A stretch of DNA of 58,551 bases from Nocardia miyunensis NBRC 108239 (GCF_001613065.1 NZ_BDBQ01000100.1:1-58551), one strand, 5' to 3'. Positions 43,480-52,012 are shown, numbered from the stretch's first letter. Made by a program: numbers and translations. Notes: a model not told the origin generated them from the letters alone.

Positions 43480-44430
43480 ATGAGCGAAGATCGGACACCC
43501 CGCCGGATGCGGGTTATCGGCAAGGAGTCCGTGGCCGCCGGTGTGGTCGCGGTGACGCTGGCCGACGCCGACGGCGGCGAGGTGCCCGAATGGGAACCCG
43601 GTGCACACATCGATCTCGTGCTGGGCGACATCACCCGCCAGTACTCGCTGTGCGGTGATCCGGCCGATCGGCGGTCGCTGACCGTGGCCGTCCTGCACGA
43701 CCCGAACGGTCGCGGCGGCTCGGCCTACGTCCACGACAAGCTCGAGGTCGGCGACCTGATCCCGATCGACGGGCCGCGCAACGCATTCGGGCTGTCCACG
43801 GCCGAGTCCTACCTGTTCGTCGCGGGCGGGATCGGCATCACCCCGCTGGTGCCGATGTTGCGCGCGGTCGACCAGCAGCGCCGTCCGTGGCGGCTGCTGT
43901 ACGGCGGTCGCGCGCGCACGAGCATGGCATTCGCCGGTGATCTGGCCGCGACCCATCCGGACCGGGTCGACGTACGCCCCCAGGACGAATACGGACTGCT
44001 CGACCTGGACGCGGCGCTCGACGCGCTCGAGCCCGGTGCCGCGGTCTACTGCTGCGGCCCGGAGCCGCTGTTGCAGGCGATCGAAAATGCCTGCCGCGCA
44101 CGCGATCTCACGCTGCACGTCGAACGTTTCACGCCACGCGAAATCGATCCGGACGCGCCGGTGACCTCGTTCGAGGTGGAACTGGCGAGTACCGGAGAGG
44201 TGGTCACGGTCGAGGAATCCGAATCCGTGCTCGACGCGCTGGAGCGTCGCGGTGTGAATGTCGACTTCTCCTGCCGGGAGGGCACCTGCGGAACCTGCGA
44301 GGTGGCCGTCCTGGCCGGTCGGCCTGATCACCGCGATTCCGTGCTCACCGACGACGAAAAGGCCGCGAACGACGCGATGATGATCTGCGTCTCGCGCAGT
44401 TGCACACCCCGGATCATCCTGGATCTGTAG
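43480..44430 (+). CDS. PDR-type oxygenase reductase (FMN/NAD domain plus [2Fe-2S] ferredoxin)
   Basis: A 316-residue phthalate-dioxygenase-reductase-type protein. The FMN-binding domain contains RQYSLCGDPAD, the NAD domain has FVAGGIGITPLVPML and YCCGPEPLL, and the C-terminal plant-type ferredoxin has Cys ligands in SCREGTCGTCEV with the last Cys in CVSRSC. It passes electrons from NADH to Rieske oxygenases. As the only dedicated Rieske reductase here it probably serves both oxygenases, although they lie 22 and 38 kb away. The shared operator supports this. Confidence 0.92.
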   Translation: MSEDRTPRRMRVIGKESVAAGVVAVTLADADGGEVPEWEPGAHIDLVLGDITRQYSLCGDPADRRSLTVAVLHDPNGRGGSAYVHDKLEVGDLIPIDGPRNAFGLSTAESYLFVAGGIGITPLVPMLRAVDQQRRPWRLLYGGRARTSMAFAGDLAATHPDRVDVRPQDEYGLLDLDAALDALEPGAAVYCCGPEPLLQAIENACRARDLTLHVERFTPREIDPDAPVTSFEVELASTGEVVTVEESESVLDALERRGVNVDFSCREGTCGTCEVAVLAGRPDHRDSVLTDDEKAANDAMMICVSRSCTPRIILDL

Positions 44431-44464
44431 ACCACCACCCCAGCCCACACGTCAGGAGACACTG

Positions 44465-45256
44465 TTGTCCCAAGCCGAACCCGCCGCCCTGTACGAGGTG
44501 AGCGATCACGTCGCCGTGGTGACCCTGAATCGCCCCGATGCCCTCAATGCCGTGAATGCGGCCGTTTCCGTTGCGGCGGGCGCGGCTCTCGAACGAGCGG
44601 CGCAGGATCCGCAGGTGCGGGTCGTCATCATCACCGGCGCGGGCCGGGCGTTCTGCGCCGGCGCGGACCTGAAGGAGATCGCGGCCGGGCGCAAGGTCCA
44701 CGATCCGGACCACCGGGAGTGGGATTTCGCCGGGATCGTGCGGCACTGGATCTCCAAGCCGGTGATCGCGGCGGTGAACGGATTCGCGATGGGCGGTGGC
44801 ACCGAGATCGTGCTGACGGCGGATCTGGCCGTCATCGATGAGCAGGCGTCGCTGGGGCTGCCCGAGGTCCGGCGCGGACTGATGGCCGCCGCGGGCGGTG
44901 TGCTGCGCATCCACCGGCAGGTGCCGCCGAAGATCGCCGCGGAGATCGCGTTGACCGGACAGCCGATCTCGGCCGCGCGAGCCTATGAACTCGGCCTGGT
45001 CAATTCCGTCGCCCCGGCCGGGGGAGCCCTGGCCGCCGCGCGCGAGCTGGCCGCGGTCATCGCCGCGAACGCGCCCGTGGCGGTGCAGCAGAGCAAACGT
45101 GTGATGCACGAGAGCGCTGCGGCGCACACCGGATGGGCGGAGGAGGATTGGAAACTCAATCGCGACGCCGCTCGGATCGTCATGAGCAGTGAGGATGCGA
45201 AGGAGGGGCCGCGGGCTTTCGCCGCCAAGCGGGCGCCGAAGTGGACCGGGCAGTGA
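44465..45256 (+). CDS. Enoyl-CoA hydratase
   Basis: A crotonase of 263 residues with both hydratase acids in place: the first Glu in LGLPEVRRG and the second in AAEIALTGQ. The oxyanion-hole motifs are FCAGADLKEI and VNGFAMGGGTEI. This is the most canonical hydratase of the four crotonases here; it adds water to trans-2-enoyl-CoA. It starts at TTG behind AGGAGACAC, 34 bp after the reductase gene in the same direction. Confidence 0.9.
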   Translation: MSQAEPAALYEVSDHVAVVTLNRPDALNAVNAAVSVAAGAALERAAQDPQVRVVIITGAGRAFCAGADLKEIAAGRKVHDPDHREWDFAGIVRHWISKPVIAAVNGFAMGGGTEIVLTADLAVIDEQASLGLPEVRRGLMAAAGGVLRIHRQVPPKIAAEIALTGQPISAARAYELGLVNSVAPAGGALAAARELAAVIAANAPVAVQQSKRVMHESAAAHTGWAEEDWKLNRDAARIVMSSEDAKEGPRAFAAKRAPKWTGQ

Positions 45257-45318
45257 CGGTGGTGCGCCGGATTCGCCGGGCCGCGGCAATCCTGCGTGAA
45301 ACATAAGACAAATAACGA

Positions 45319-45347
45319 TTGACGTAATATGTAAGCGCATGTAGTGT
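45319..45347 (+). promoter_or_regulatory. Predicted promoter of the synthetase-hydratase operon
   Basis: TTGACG (45319-45324) and TAGTGT (45342-45347) are spaced 17 bp. The core CGATTGACGTAA equals that at 9857-9868. GTGTGGGTCACAC follows at 45344-45356. The synthetase starts at 45516. Confidence 0.5.
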
Positions 45348-45515
45348 GGGTCACACTCGGGCATGCCGCGAAACCGCTTCGCCGGAACCCGATGTCCACA
45401 CATCTCGAATCATCCAGAATCCCGACGCCGGATCGCCGGCCGTCCCGGCTGGTGGCGTACCGGACTTTTCGAAACCCACCATGCCCGAAGCCATTTCACT
45501 ACGCGAAGGACAACG

Positions 45516-47033
45516 ATGGCTGCGACAATCGCCTCGGCCCTGTACTGGTGGGCCGAAACCGAACCGAGCCGGCCCGCGCTGATCGTCGACGACGAGACGC
45601 TCACCTATCGGGAGCTCCAGGACTGGTCGAGCCGGGTGGCGCGCCGGATCGCCGAATCCGGGATCGCGCCGGGGGACCGCGTCGGTGTGCTGGGCCCGAA
45701 CTCGCTCACCTGGCCCGTGCTCGCTCTCGGTGTGCTCAAGGCGGGCGCGGTGGTCGTCCCACTGAACCCGCGCCTGACCCCGGCCGAACTGCGCAAGGTG
45801 CTCGACGATTCCGGCGCTGTGCTCACGATCGCGCCCGCGGAGTTCGCCGAGCGGATCGAGCAGACTCGGCAGCTGGGCTCGGATTTCCGCGCCCTGAGCT
45901 TCGACGACTTCGCCGAACTGCGTTCGGGCGAGCGGGACGACTTCCGCATCGACGTCGGGCCCGAGGAGCCCGTCGCTCTGCTGTTCACCAGTGGCTCGAC
46001 CGGACTGTCCAAGGGCGTCATCTGCACCAACCGAACGTTGCTGAGCATCGTGTTCGAGGCGACGCTCACCGAGGAGGGGTTCCGGCCCGGCTGCACCTCG
46101 TTGCTGTTGCTGCCCCTGGTGTTCACCCCCGGACTGGTCTGGGGCGTGCTGATGAGCGTCGTGCTCGGAAACACGCTGATCGTGGAGAAGGAGTTCAAGC
46201 CCGGCCGCGCGGCCGAACTGATCGGTCGTCACCAGGTCAACGCGATGTTCGGGGTTCCGCTGATGTGGGAATCTGTCGCCAGGAGCGCGGAATTCGCGGA
46301 AGCCGATATGTCCTCGCTGCGCACCGCCATCATCGGTGGGGCCGCGGTCTCGCCCGCGCTGTTGAAGGCGTGGGCGGACAAGGGGGTCGCGCTGCGTCAG
46401 ATCTACGGCATGACCGAGGCGGGCGGCGTGGCCACCGCGACCACCCGGGCCGAGGCGTTCACCCATCCCGACAGTTGCGGGTCGGGTTCGATCTTCACCG
46501 AGGTGCGGGTCGTACGTCCGGACGGCAGTGCGGCCGATCCGGGCGAGGAGGGCGAGATCGTCGTGCGCGGACCGGGTGTCACGCCCGGCTACTGGAACGA
46601 CCCGGCGACCACGGCGGAAGCGCTGCGGGACGGCTGGCTGCACAGCGGCGATCTGGGCAAGCGGGACGAAGGCGGCCGGGTCACCTTCGTCGACCGGATG
46701 AAGGACCTGATCATCACCGGTGGGATCAATATCTCGCCGGTGGAGATCGAGCGCGTCATCGCCGATCTGGACGGCGTCGAGGAGGTGGCGGTGATCGCCG
46801 CGACCGACGAGCGGTTCGGTGAGACTCCGGCGGCCATCGTGACCGTCAGCGGTGACGTGGACGTGGCGGCGATCGTCGAGCACTGCAACCAACTGGTCGC
46901 CGACTACAAGGTGCCGCGCTACGTGGTGATCCGCGACGAACCGCTGCCGCGGCTACCCAGCGGCAAGCTGGCCAAGACCGCGATCCGCGACGAATACCGT
47001 GATGTCACAATACGATTCGAGAAGGTGCGATGA
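45516..47033 (+). CDS. Acyl-CoA synthetase (FadD-like, second)
   Basis: The ANL-family ligase has 505 residues. The ATP loop is FTSGSTGLSKGVICTN, then IYGMTEAGG, LHSGDLGKRDEGGRVTFVDR, TGGINISPVEIE and the catalytic Lys in LPSGKLAKTAI. It activates a carboxylate to its CoA thioester. The ATG at 45516 follows AAGGACAACG; longer in-frame extensions upstream lie over the predicted promoter leader. The stop overlaps the following crotonase, so they are co-translated. Confidence 0.9.
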   Translation: MAATIASALYWWAETEPSRPALIVDDETLTYRELQDWSSRVARRIAESGIAPGDRVGVLGPNSLTWPVLALGVLKAGAVVVPLNPRLTPAELRKVLDDSGAVLTIAPAEFAERIEQTRQLGSDFRALSFDDFAELRSGERDDFRIDVGPEEPVALLFTSGSTGLSKGVICTNRTLLSIVFEATLTEEGFRPGCTSLLLLPLVFTPGLVWGVLMSVVLGNTLIVEKEFKPGRAAELIGRHQVNAMFGVPLMWESVARSAEFAEADMSSLRTAIIGGAAVSPALLKAWADKGVALRQIYGMTEAGGVATATTRAEAFTHPDSCGSGSIFTEVRVVRPDGSAADPGEEGEIVVRGPGVTPGYWNDPATTAEALRDGWLHSGDLGKRDEGGRVTFVDRMKDLIITGGINISPVEIERVIADLDGVEEVAVIAATDERFGETPAAIVTVSGDVDVAAIVEHCNQLVADYKVPRYVVIRDEPLPRLPSGKLAKTAIRDEYRDVTIRFEKVR

Positions 47034-47893
47034 GTTCGGAGAACAGCGTGCAGGCCGACAGCGACCCGGTGCTGCTCGAGCGGGACGGCGAGATCGCCGT
47101 CGTGCGGCTGAATCGGCCCGACCGGCTCAATGCGTTCACCGACGAGATGGGTGAACGCCTGATCGCGGTATTCGACGAGACCGACGCGGACGACACCGTG
47201 CGCGCGGTGGTGATCACCGGCACCGGGCGCGCATTCTGCGCCGGGGCCGACCTGGCCGCCGGAGGCGATACCTTCGTCCTCGAAGGCGATCCGGGTACCG
47301 GTGGCGCGCCCGCCGATCAGGGCGGCCGGGTGTCGCTGCGGATCTACCGCTCGCACAAGCCGGTGATCGTCGCGATCAACGGTCCCGCCGCCGGTGTCGG
47401 CGTCACCATGACGCTGCCCGCCGATATCAGAATCGCCTCGGACACAGCCAAATTCGGGTTCGTATTCACCCGGCGCGGCCTGGTTCCGGAGGCGTGCTCG
47501 ACCTGGTTCCTACCGCGCGTGGTGGGTGTGTCCACGGCTCTGGAGTGGACGCTGAGCGCCCGGATGGTACCCGCGGCCGAGGCTCTGGAACGCGGTCTGG
47601 TCCGCGAGGTCGTGCCCGCCGAACGGGTGCTCGATCGCGCGATCGAGGTGGCCCGGGAACTGGTCGAGGGCACCGCGCCGGTATCGGTGGCGTTGACCCG
47701 TCAGATGATGTGGCGCATGCTCGGCGCCGACAGTCCGGAGGTCGCCCATCGCGCCGAGTCGATCGGCATCTACGTGCGCGGTGTCTCGGACGATGTGCGC
47801 GAGGGAGTGGATGCGTTTCTGTCCAAACGTGTTCCGCAGTTCCCCGACCGCGTGTCCGATGGGCTTCCCCAGCTGTTCGAGACCGAGAATTAG
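47030..47893 (+). CDS. Enoyl-CoA hydratase/isomerase-family protein
   Basis: A crotonase of 287 residues with FCAGADLAAGG and INGPAAGVGVTMTLPADIRI. The first Glu position is altered within FTRRGLVPEACSTWFLPR, while Glu is kept in ALEWTLSAR. Proteins with this pattern are often isomerases or hydratases of substituted enoyl-CoAs. It overlaps the synthetase stop by ATGA and is the last gene of that operon. Confidence 0.87.
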   Translation: MSSENSVQADSDPVLLERDGEIAVVRLNRPDRLNAFTDEMGERLIAVFDETDADDTVRAVVITGTGRAFCAGADLAAGGDTFVLEGDPGTGGAPADQGGRVSLRIYRSHKPVIVAINGPAAGVGVTMTLPADIRIASDTAKFGFVFTRRGLVPEACSTWFLPRVVGVSTALEWTLSARMVPAAEALERGLVREVVPAERVLDRAIEVARELVEGTAPVSVALTRQMMWRMLGADSPEVAHRAESIGIYVRGVSDDVREGVDAFLSKRVPQFPDRVSDGLPQLFETEN

Positions 47894-47900
47894 AAACCGG

Positions 47901-48050
47901 TCAGCCGGTGACCTTGTCCACCAACAGGAACAGGGCGAACAACCCACCCACGACCACCAGCCCGTAATGCCCCGAGCTGCGGCTGTAGTCGAATGTCGAA
48001 GCAGCGACGACGACCGCTATCAAGAGAAATGCAAACCGCTGCTTCACCAT
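47901..48050 (-). CDS. Small two-helix membrane protein
   Basis: A 49-residue protein with two hydrophobic segments: FAFLLIAVVVAAST and YGLVVVGGLFALFLLV. A short polar turn (FDYSRSSGH) joins them. The ATG at 48050 is preceded by AGGGAG. I do not recognise the family. It is convergent with the crotonase and stands alone. Confidence 0.6.
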   Translation of the reverse strand: MVKQRFAFLLIAVVVAASTFDYSRSSGHYGLVVVGGLFALFLLVDKVTG

Positions 48051-48183
48051 CGACTCCCTAGAACTCTTCCCCCAGCCTAGGAAGCCCGGCTTCGATTGTG
48101 CCACAAGAGATTAGGGAAGTGGCGGCACAGTGGCGACGGCAGGACAGTAACAGTCCCGCCCGAATCGGCCGCCGCGCAGCCGA

Positions 48184-48663
48184 TTACGCCCCTTCCTGAC
48201 CGGTCGAGTCCGCACCTGCCTTCCGGACTCGGCTGGTCAGAGCGGTGACGGGCTTGCCATCGCGGTTCCGGGGGCGCAGTTCGTCGAGTGGGCCGCCCTC
48301 GTCGTCGACGAGTGTCGAGCGGGCTTCGTCGTCGGTGAAGGTGTGCCGTTCTCCCCACTGACGCAATGCCACCACGATGGTGAACAGGTCCTGTCCGGCC
48401 TCGGTGAGCGCATATGTGCGCCGCTTGCCACCGGAAGTGGCGCTCGCGGTGAGGATTCCGTACTCGACGAGCCGGCGCAGCCGATCGGTGAGAATGTTCC
48501 GGGCGATGCCGAGTCGCTGATGGAATTCGGTGAAGGATGCGGCTCCGTCTATGGCCTCTCGCACGATCATCAGACTCCACCGGTCCCCCACCAGGTCCAC
48601 GGTCCGCGCGACAGGGCAGGTGGGATCGGTCCACTCGCGGTCGGAACCGAGCGCTGCGATCAT
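48184..48663 (-). CDS. HxlR-family regulator
   Basis: A winged-helix protein of 159 residues. The family signature is complete: CPVARTVDLVGDRWSLMIVREA with the near-N-terminal Cys, FTEFHQRLGIARNILTDRLRRL (recognition helix) and YALTEAGQDL. HxlR proteins sense electrophiles or small aromatics through the conserved Cys. The ATG at 48663 follows GAGAGGTTGTCG. It is divergent from an MFS exporter and two 17-bp dyads lie between them. Confidence 0.92.
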   Translation of the reverse strand: MIAALGSDREWTDPTCPVARTVDLVGDRWSLMIVREAIDGAASFTEFHQRLGIARNILTDRLRRLVEYGILTASATSGGKRRTYALTEAGQDLFTIVVALRQWGERHTFTDDEARSTLVDDEGGPLDELRPRNRDGKPVTALTSRVRKAGADSTGQEGA

Positions 48664-48679
48664 CGACAACCTCTCAATC

Positions 48680-48735
48680 AGTTGCAATTTGAAACTATTA
48701 TGCCCTACTCTCTCGAAAAGTTGCATTTTGCTACT
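48680..48735. promoter_or_regulatory. Two 17-bp dyads, likely HxlR operators
   Basis: AGTTGCAATTTGAAACT (48680-48696) and AGTTGCATTTTGCTACT (48719-48735) are near-identical and each is close to symmetric. They are 39 bp apart in the gap between the divergent hxlR and MFS genes. Confidence 0.65.
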
Positions 48736-48750
48736 TAATTGGGAGGTGTG

Positions 48751-50094
48751 GTGGCGGTGGGAATCACGCGATCTCAGCGATTGGTCCTGGCGCTGGTGTG
48801 CGCGGTGGCCGTGTCGACGATCTACGCGATCCAGCCGGTACTCGAGGTCGCGAGCAATGCCCTCGGAATGGCGCGCGGGTCGGCTGGCTGGCTGGTCGCG
48901 GTCGGTCAGATCGGCTATCTCGCTGGTCTCGTGCTGCTGGTTCCGCTCGGTGACGTATCGGATCGTCGTCGGCTCATCACCGTGCATCTGGTACTCACGG
49001 CTGTCGGGGCATCGATCGCGGCCGTTGCGCCGAACGCTGCGGTGGCGATGGCGGGCCTGCTGGTCGCGGGGTTGTTCGCGGTCGTGGTGCAGGTGACCGT
49101 CGCATATGTCGCCGCTGTCTCCGAACCGAGTGAGCGGGGGAGAGCTATCGGTGCGGTCACCTCGGGCGTGGTCATCGGCATTCTCGGGGCGCGCGTGGTG
49201 GCCGGATTCCTGGGGGAGGTCCTCGGATGGCGGGTGGTGTACGCACTGCTGGCGGTGCTCTGTGGGGCGTTGGCTGTCATCGTGCGCGTGATGCTCGACG
49301 CGGACCGGCGGACTTCGGGCTTGCGCTACGTCGGGGTGATGGCATCGATGGGTCGGCTGGTGCGCGCGGATCATCTGCTGCTGAGCCGAGGGGCGGTCGC
49401 CTTACTGTTGTTCGCGTCCTTCGGGACGCTCTGGAGCGGGCTGGCTCTTCCACTCGGCGCGGCGCCCTGGCACCTCGGTACCGCGCGGATCGGCTTGTTC
49501 GGTCTTGCCGGTCTCGCCGGAGCCGCCGGGGCCGCCCGCGCGGGCCGATGGGCCGATTACGGTCGGGCACAGGCGATTACCGGTGCGGCGCTGGCACTGC
49601 TCACGCTCTCCTGGGTGCTCATCGCGAAAGCCGAGACGAATCTATGGGTGCTCGTCGTGGGTATCGTCCTGCTCGATTTCGCCGTTCAGGCCGTCCACGT
49701 CAGCAGCCAGCACATGGTGACCGGTGCGCATCCGAATCGTGCCGGTAGTGTCATCGGGGCCTATATGGCCTGCTATTCCCTCGGCTCCGCTCTCGGCGCA
49801 ATCAGTACCACTTGGGCATACGGAATATGGGGTTGGGTGGGCTGCTGTTGGTGCGGCGCGGGGTATTCCGCGGCCGCGCTGGTGCTGTGGGGGCTGGTTC
49901 AGGCCGGCTTCGGCAGACCCATGGGGTTGTCTTCGGCGAAGGCGTCGCTGTTGGCGATGGTGGGGACGAGGGGGTGTGGATCAGATCCGCCAGGCGTTCG
50001 GTTTCGGTGGGTCACAGGGTGGTCCGTGGCTGCCGGGAAGCTTGATCGGTGCGGTGCTCGACCCAGGCATGCAGGGCGTGGCCGTCGGGGGTGA
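48751..50094 (+). CDS. MFS exporter with an abnormal C-terminal extension
   Basis: A membrane transporter of about 447 residues with some 12 hydrophobic segments and the MFS loop motif PLGDVSDRRRL between helices 2 and 3. It resembles drug/aromatic efflux proteins controlled by HxlR or MarR. After the last helix (about position 49900) the frame continues for some 60 residues over the antisense of a decayed gene, ending in RPRHAGRGRRG, which looks like read-through after loss of the original stop. The start is a GTG (48751 or 48757) after GGGAGG. Confidence 0.82.
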   Translation: MAVGITRSQRLVLALVCAVAVSTIYAIQPVLEVASNALGMARGSAGWLVAVGQIGYLAGLVLLVPLGDVSDRRRLITVHLVLTAVGASIAAVAPNAAVAMAGLLVAGLFAVVVQVTVAYVAAVSEPSERGRAIGAVTSGVVIGILGARVVAGFLGEVLGWRVVYALLAVLCGALAVIVRVMLDADRRTSGLRYVGVMASMGRLVRADHLLLSRGAVALLLFASFGTLWSGLALPLGAAPWHLGTARIGLFGLAGLAGAAGAARAGRWADYGRAQAITGAALALLTLSWVLIAKAETNLWVLVVGIVLLDFAVQAVHVSSQHMVTGAHPNRAGSVIGAYMACYSLGSALGAISTTWAYGIWGWVGCCWCGAGYSAAALVLWGLVQAGFGRPMGLSSAKASLLAMVGTRGCGSDPPGVRFRWVTGWSVAAGKLDRCGARPRHAGRGRRG

Positions 50095-50480
50095 GGGCGC
50101 CGGAGTCGTCGAGCAGGCCGCGGTGGTGGAGACTGGTGGTGGCCGAATGCCACTCCGGCTCGGTCCAGCTGCGTGCGGCGGGACGCGCTCGGGGGTGACT
50201 TTGCCGTCGGCCGCGAATAGGACCAGGGCCTCGCAGGGATCGAGGCCGCCTGCCAGGAGTGCGTGCGCGCCAGCTCCGCGGCCTCGGCCACTGCGGGCGA
50301 GTGGATCTCGTCACCCAGGATGCGGTGCAGGATCTGCGGGGGAGGCGGCCTCCCAGGCGGCGGGGATGGCGTGCCCGACCTTTCGGGGATGGAAGTTGTA
50401 GAACCGCGGGCTGCCGACGCTCTCCGTTCCACGGAGTGGGATGCGGTTGTCGGGATCCGGGATGATGTGGGTATTGTGGG
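49899..50480 (-). pseudogene. SCO6745-family protein, frameshifted pseudogene
   Basis: Conserved pieces of this actinobacterial helix-turn-helix-like family appear in order but in different frames. RFYNFHPRKVGHAIPAAW is followed by HSPAVAEAAELART, ALLAGGLDPCEALVLFAADG, WTEPEWHSATTSLHHRGLL and the C-terminal NPMGLPKPA. At least three frame changes are needed and the N-terminal third is hard to find. The gene's 3' end overlaps the MFS gene on the other strand. Confidence 0.72.
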
Positions 50481-50587
50481 TTCGGTTCGATACCAACCGG
50501 TCCGCCAATGGGGCGAAAGTCTGATGGACTCCTGTCTGGACAGCTCTACGGCACCGGTGTAGCCTGCTTCGCTATACCTGCCGGGAC

Positions 50588-50605
50588 CACACTCCGCGGA
50601 GTGTG
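50588..50605. promoter_or_regulatory. Perfect 18-bp palindrome
   Basis: CACACTCCGCGGAGTGTG is exactly symmetric and ends 29 bp before the start of the hypothetical gene at 50635. It may be an operator; no loop is available for a terminator. Confidence 0.45.
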
Positions 50606-50634
50606 CAGAGCCGGTCACCTTGCCAGAGAACGAT

Positions 50635-51171
50635 ATGAGTCATCAAAGTTCGGGAAGCCCGCACGTGCCGCGGACGACCGCCACGACGATCGAGCACGCG
50701 GACGTCGTCGCCACGCCTGTCGGCGTGCAGGACGGATCGGACGTCGACCCGCTCGAGTCGCTGCCCGGGCCAGGGATCGCCTGCGCGATCCTGCGAGATG
50801 ATCTGACCGTCGACGATGCCCACCTCGTCATGCAGCGGCACCGGACCTGCGCGGGTACCGAATGCGCGGCGCGGCAATCGGCGTTGCAGGTGCTCGTCGA
50901 TTCGGGCCGCTATGTGCTGAGCACCTCACGGCGGCACGTGCACATCGAGTTCGGTTCGGTGGGAATCCATCTGGACTATCAATGCCCCCATGCGGTCGCC
51001 GAGGAATTCGCCGAGCGCATGCGCACCCATCCCGACGCGTCGGTCACCATCGATCACGACCTGAATCCCGACCTGCCGCCGCTCCCGTGCGCCGGGCTGT
51101 GGCCGGGAACGGGCGCTGACGGGGACCCCGCCCGCTCCGAAATCCCCGTGCCGTCGGCGGATCTCGTCTGA
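50635..51171 (+). CDS. Hypothetical protein
   Basis: A soluble protein of 178 residues without signal peptide or membrane helix. The first 40 residues are low-complexity and polar. The centre contains RHRTCAGTECAARQSALQVLVDSGRYVLS, a Cys pair and helix seen in small actinobacterial proteins of unknown function. The N-terminal start is uncertain: ATG 50635 with AGAGAACGAT, or TTG 50620. It lies between two gene remnants. Confidence 0.55.
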   Translation: MSHQSSGSPHVPRTTATTIEHADVVATPVGVQDGSDVDPLESLPGPGIACAILRDDLTVDDAHLVMQRHRTCAGTECAARQSALQVLVDSGRYVLSTSRRHVHIEFGSVGIHLDYQCPHAVAEEFAERMRTHPDASVTIDHDLNPDLPPLPCAGLWPGTGADGDPARSEIPVPSADLV

Positions 51172-51205
51172 GCAGGCCGGTGGCGCGAGCTCACTGCTTG
51201 GGCGA

Positions 51206-51361
51206 CTACGCGAGCTGTGCGTCGATCTTGTCGAGCAAGGCTCGCAGAGCGGCTCTTTCGGCCTTGCTCAGCGGAGCGAAAATCGTCTCGTTCAGCTCGG
51301 CCAGTGCGGAATCGAGACCGGTGATGAGCTCGATGCCCGCAGCGGTTGCGTAGACGCACTT
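51206..51361 (-). pseudogene. MarR-family regulator, C-terminal remnant
   Basis: The last 51 codons of a MarR gene are intact (YATAAGIELITGL ... IFAPLSKAERAALRALLDKI) and end in a proper stop. Upstream of KCVY the frame turns into the antisense of a flavin monooxygenase, so the DNA-binding half is gone. Confidence 0.72.
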
Positions 51362-51362
51362 G

Positions 51363-51951
51363 CTGCGTCCGGTCGCGGCCGGTGTGCTCGCGCTCTCAAG
51401 CACTCGGCTCGGGCAGACGATCGCGCAGAAAGGCCTGGTCACCCGCGGCGATGCGGACACGATGCAACTCGCCATCGGCTACCGCGACTCCGCCTTGCCG
51501 CGCGAGGACTGTGACGAGACCGCCGGACTTCGCGCAGGTGACCGCGCGCCCGATGCGACCGGGCTACGAACGATGAACGGCACACACCGGCTGTTCGACC
51601 TGACGCGCGGCGGCCGCTTCACGCTGCTGAGCTTCGGGGAAGCGCGAGATCGACACCCACTTCGACCTCAGGATTTTCCACGTTGCCGGACAGCCCAACG
51701 GGCCCGATGACATCACCGATACCGAGGGCCACCTCACGGATGCCTATGGCGCGGGCGAACGTACCCTCGTGCTGATCCGGCCGGACGGTTACGTCGGGCT
51801 GATCTCCGACGCCGGTGATGTTTCGGCAGTGTCCGAGTACCTGTCGCGCAGGCCAGGACACGGCGTTGCCGACATCACCACCGCGCAGCCGGCCCGTGCT
51901 ACGACGGATAAGACACCATGCCGGAAATGTGGCTGTCGGGTGCCCGGCTGA
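51363..51951 (+). pseudogene. FAD-dependent aromatic monooxygenase, C-terminal remnant with frameshift
   Basis: The start of the frame, RPVAAGVLALS, followed by LAIGYRDSALPRED, LRAGDRAPDATGL and RLFDLTRGGRFTLLSFG, is the C-terminal thioredoxin-like region of phenol-hydroxylase-type flavoproteins. Near 51645 the frame shifts by one, and THFDLRIFHVAGQP through LIRPDGYVGLISD continues in the new frame. The FAD-binding N-terminus is absent: the homology begins directly at the junction with the MarR remnant. Confidence 0.7.
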
Positions 51952-52012
51952 ACGCGGTCGGGTGTGCGCCGCGATCATGGACTGCGGTGACGTGGAATTC
52001 GGAGGTCGGATG

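Noticed and set aside
47896..47910. A short ACCGG/CCGGT repeat between convergent genes as terminator
   Set aside because: The stem is only about 5 bp, too weak to support as a terminator.
48184..49374. A long minus-strand frame that would extend HxlR by over 200 residues
   Set aside because: The HxlR family begins near the ATG at 48663 with a good ribosome site. The extension is antisense to the MFS gene and covers the operator dyads.
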